A stretch of DNA of 64,000 nucleotides. Source: G963668605 sp963668605 (GTDB lineage: Bacteria; Acidobacteriota; Terriglobia; Bryobacterales; Bryobacteraceae). The notes below the pieces were generated by a model. The model was not told the DNA's origin and did not search any database. It saw only the letters and a program-made list of their open reading frames with translations. The translations under genes were made by a program, and so were the position numbers. Position 1 is the stretch's first letter. Each line of letters starts with the position of its first letter. The stretch spans positions 6,696,001 to 6,760,000 of the forward strand of contig OY764903.1 of the NCBI GenBank assembly GCA_963668605.1. Direction: 5' to 3'. Positions 61,748-64,000 of this stretch are shown here, one piece after another.

Positions 61748-62935
61748 GTGCCCAAGAATTCGATCTGCTTCAAATCGAGCAGCTTGCAGAGCCTGTTGCG
61801 ATGGTCTTGGCTGCTATGCTGGCCCAATGCGCCGGACCTTCGACCCGTTCCGACTGCGCTGATTTCTATCGCCGGCTGGTTGGGCCAGCAGCAGCGCGAC
61901 GCCATTGATTACCTCCGCGAAGAGAATCGGGTGCTGCGGGAGCAACTCGGCGGAAGGCGCCTCCGGCTGAACGACAATCAGCGCCGTCGCTTGGCGGTCA
62001 AGGCGAAGATGCTCGGGCGTAGCATTCTTCGGGAAGTTGCCACAATCGTTACGCCTGAAACCCTCCTTGTTTGGCACCGGAAGCTGATTGCCCAGAAGTA
62101 CGATGGGAGCAGAAATCGTGGCCCGGGGCGACCCCGAACCCGGGACAAGATTGAGGACTTGGTCGTTCGCCTCGCAATGGAGAACCGGGATTGGGGCTAC
62201 CGGAGGATCCAGGCTGCCCTTGCCAATCTGGGCCACGAGGTGGCACGGGGCACTATCGCTAACATTCTCAAGCAGCACGGCTTGGAACCCGCGCCGGAGC
62301 GCAACCGAAAGACGACATGAAAAGAGTTCCTGAGCCGGCACTGAGAGGTGATCGTAGCAGCGGATTTCTTCACCGTCGAGGTGTGGACGCGGTCGGGCTT
62401 GACGAGGTTTCTGGTGCTCTTTCTGATCGACCTCTCGACACGGCGCGTGGAAATCGCGGGCATCGCAACCAAGGCGAATGGGATCTGGATGAGTCAGGTA
62501 GCGCGCAACCTTTGCGATGATGGGGACGGGTTCTTGACCGGGAAGCGATACCTGATTCACGACCGCGACCCGCTGTTCACCACGGAGTTTCTGGGAACGC
62601 TGGCCGCCAGTGGAGTGAAGTCTGTAAAACTACCGCCGCGGTCGCCGAATTTGAATCCCCATGCGGAACGATTTGTCAGAACCATTAAGGAATCCTGCTT
62701 GGAGCGGATGATCCTGTTCGGAGAAGACTCGCTACGGAAGACGATTGGCGAATTCGTGGCGCATTATCATGGCGAACGCAACCACCAAGGTCTGGGGAAC
62801 CGGTTGATCCTCCCGGATGAGAACCACGCTGGAAACTGTGGAGCCATCCGACGCCGCGAGCGGCTGGGCCGGATGCTGAACTACTATTATCGGCAGGCCG
62901 CCAGAGGGGGAAGGCGTCTGGCATTGACAGAATGA
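61748..62935 (+). pseudogene. Integrase-core transposase with two TGA codons
   Basis: GTG 61748 on ('VPKNSICFKSS'). N-terminal part 'ISIAGWLGQQQRDAIDYLRE', DNA-binding 'WGYRRIQAALANLGHEVARG'. The frame hits TGA at 62318-62320 and again at 62339-62341, then continues unbroken: 'VIVAADFFTVEVWTRSGLTR' (Asp), 'YLIHDRDPLFTTEFL' (Asp), 'NPHAERFVRTIKESCLER' (Glu). Relatives have Trp at both stops ('TTWKEFL', 'RHWEVIV'), so each is TGG to TGA. Otherwise complete. Its TGA end overlaps the ATG of the next gene. Confidence 0.85.
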
Positions 62936-63276
62936 TCACCATCAACCGAACAGCGATCATGGTGAGACCGGGCCAACCATTCCTGGATTGGTTGCACCGG
63001 GCGGATGCGACCAGTGGGGAATTGAATCTGGAGGATCTTCGGCGAGAGCCGACGATCTACTTGCTACCAGCGTGTGAGAACGAAGAAGAGGCCCGCGAGT
63101 GTCTGGAAGAGGAGTGCGGGGAGATTTTCGAAGAGCAACTCGACGGCTGGTACCGGGTCCCGTCGTTGTGGCCCACCCGCCGGGACCTGAATGCTTTCGA
63201 CCATTGGTTCGAGTGGAGTTTCCACTCAGTTGTAGTCGATCTCTGCGCCGATCCGCTACTTAGAGAAGAACTCTGA
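62932..63276 (+). CDS. Conserved hypothetical acidic protein (114 aa)
   Basis: ATG 62932 overlaps the integrase stop as ATGA. The product has 'MITINRTAIMVRPGQPFLDW' and 'REPTIYLLPACENEEEAREC', an acidic middle and a Trp-rich end ('FDHWFEWSFHSVVVDLC'). I have seen similar small proteins of unknown role in many soil bacteria, often near mobile DNA; no function is known to me. No signal peptide. Complete. Confidence 0.7.
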   Translation: MITINRTAIMVRPGQPFLDWLHRADATSGELNLEDLRREPTIYLLPACENEEEARECLEEECGEIFEEQLDGWYRVPSLWPTRRDLNAFDHWFEWSFHSVVVDLCADPLLREEL

Positions 63277-63284
63277 TCCGCCCG

Positions 63285-63972
63285 GCTGACCTCTTTGGCT
63301 GGAATTGCCGAGGATTTGAGTTTTTGGACACTGCGGGATCGCGTGGAGATCCTCAAGAACAACCGCGTCGTCCATCGGGATTTTCCCATGGACCGCGTGC
63401 CCGGCGCTGCGTCGTGGAGCCAACCGGTGCTGGTGCGTTTCGAATACGGATGGGGGCCGTGGCCGGCGCTGGGCATTGGCGGAGTTGCCGACTGGAATCT
63501 CGACGTCCGGGTGCAGGGTGGAGAACTACTGAGCTTGCAGCCCTGCTTCCTTTCGGGACCTTTCGAGGAAGGCCGGCGCGACCGCATCTCCGGGCAATCG
63601 CGGAACGGTTTCACGCTCGAGTCGTTTACCTCGCTGCGCCAGACGCTGGAGGATTATTCGCAGAAGGCGGTCGTGCTGAAGATCGCCGGGTCGCCCGCGA
63701 CGCGCCCGCAGCTATCGCTTCGCCAGCCGCGCAAGGTGGAATTTACCTGCACCCTCGGCCAGTTGGCGCAGAGCAATGAAATACTTTTTACCGCGGAGTT
63801 TCCGCACGAGTCGGCGGCCATCGATCGTGTGGTGTTCGAAGAGAATTACCGGACTTCGTTTACGTTCAGGGATGAAGATAGCGGAGGGGAAGTGAACTGG
63901 TATTAGGTGCGCGTGGTGCAGGCGAACGGTCAGATCGCGTGGTCCAGTCCGATTTGGGTGGAGAAGAAGTAA
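63285..63972 (+). pseudogene. C-terminal part of an unidentified secreted protein, with in-frame TAG
   Basis: The frame is open from about 63285 ('LAGIAEDLSFWTLRDRVEIL') through 'PALGIGGVADWNLDVRVQGG' to TAG at 63904-63906. It goes on 'VRVVQANGQIAWSSPIWVEK' to TAA at 63970-63972. The end '..NWYYVRVVQANGQIAWSSPIW' is typical of PHP/CehA-like or related secreted hydrolases, where Tyr stands at the TAG. The N-terminal half is missing, and no ribosome site precedes the first ATG. Family uncertain. Confidence 0.55.
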
Positions 63973-64000
63973 GTTCGAGGCCGTCGGGCAGCGGATTCCG

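Noticed and set aside
42711..62341. UGA read as Trp (genetic code change)
   Set aside because: Intact genes here use TGG for Trp and TGA as a normal stop.
1..64000. CRISPR arrays, tRNA and rRNA genes
   Set aside because: Looked for regular repeats and conserved RNA gene sequences and saw none. A tRNAscan/Infernal run would confirm.

Overview
The window reads as a G+C-rich chromosome segment from a soil-type Acidobacteriota, probably close to Solibacter/Bryobacter. The signs are five Oar-like TonB receptors with an N-terminal carboxypeptidase-regulatory domain, Ser/Thr kinases carrying a C-terminal TolB/WD40-like propeller, many secreted sulfatases and alpha/beta hydrolases, Tat signals, and a dense load of decayed insertion sequences. 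The taxonomic call is inference from gene content. I saw no rRNA, tRNA or CRISPR array.

Layout. 1-6.6 kb: 3' part of a TonB receptor with a CehA-type PHP hydrolase upstream (minus), then a metallo-beta-lactamase relic, a two-domain VOC protein and a Gfo/Idh oxidoreductase (plus). 7.4-10.8 kb: a collapsed mutasome cassette made of two in-frame chimeras, ImuA head::ImuB tail followed by DnaE2 head::HsdR tail. 11-19.3 kb: a carboxylesterase, a structured-RNA relic, an HSL-type esterase, and a head-to-tail series of kinase-propeller genes joined by ATGA overlaps, all damaged. 19.3-25 kb: two complete IS1634-type elements plus fragments of other IS and host genes. 25-33.4 kb: a minus-strand run (small ORF, Tat beta-helix protein, MBL hydrolase, TonB receptor, dienelactone-hydrolase-like protein) and a plus-strand esterase. 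33.5-39 kb: TonB receptor followed by a large secreted beta-helix protein. 39-45.4 kb: a second minus-strand run (hydrolase, esterase, TonB receptor with an internal TGA, hydrolase head, sulfatase tail). 45.6-51 kb: a receiver-like protein, an integrase-type transposase, several IS and sulfatase relics, and one intact Tat sulfatase. 51-56.6 kb: IS110 relic, HtrA protease, receiver-like protein, NarL-type sensor kinase and a convergent LuxR-type regulator. 56.9-60 kb: a 5'-nucleotidase relic, an intact sulfatase and a truncated DUF1080-like gene. 60-61.5 kb: ECF sigma factor and tandem UspA. 61.7-64 kb: integrase IS with two nonsense codons, a small conserved hypothetical, and the tail of a broken secreted protein.

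How it works together. Intact genes fit uptake and breakdown of sulfated or esterified polymers: receptors bring in oligomers, while beta-helix proteins, esterases, hydrolases and sulfatases act in the periplasm or outside the cell. Regulatory genes (kinases, HK/RR, sigma/USP, HtrA) are envelope and stress systems. The most unusual trait is how often a gene's head is joined to its own or another gene's tail. The mutasome chimeras are the most striking case because both remain fully open.
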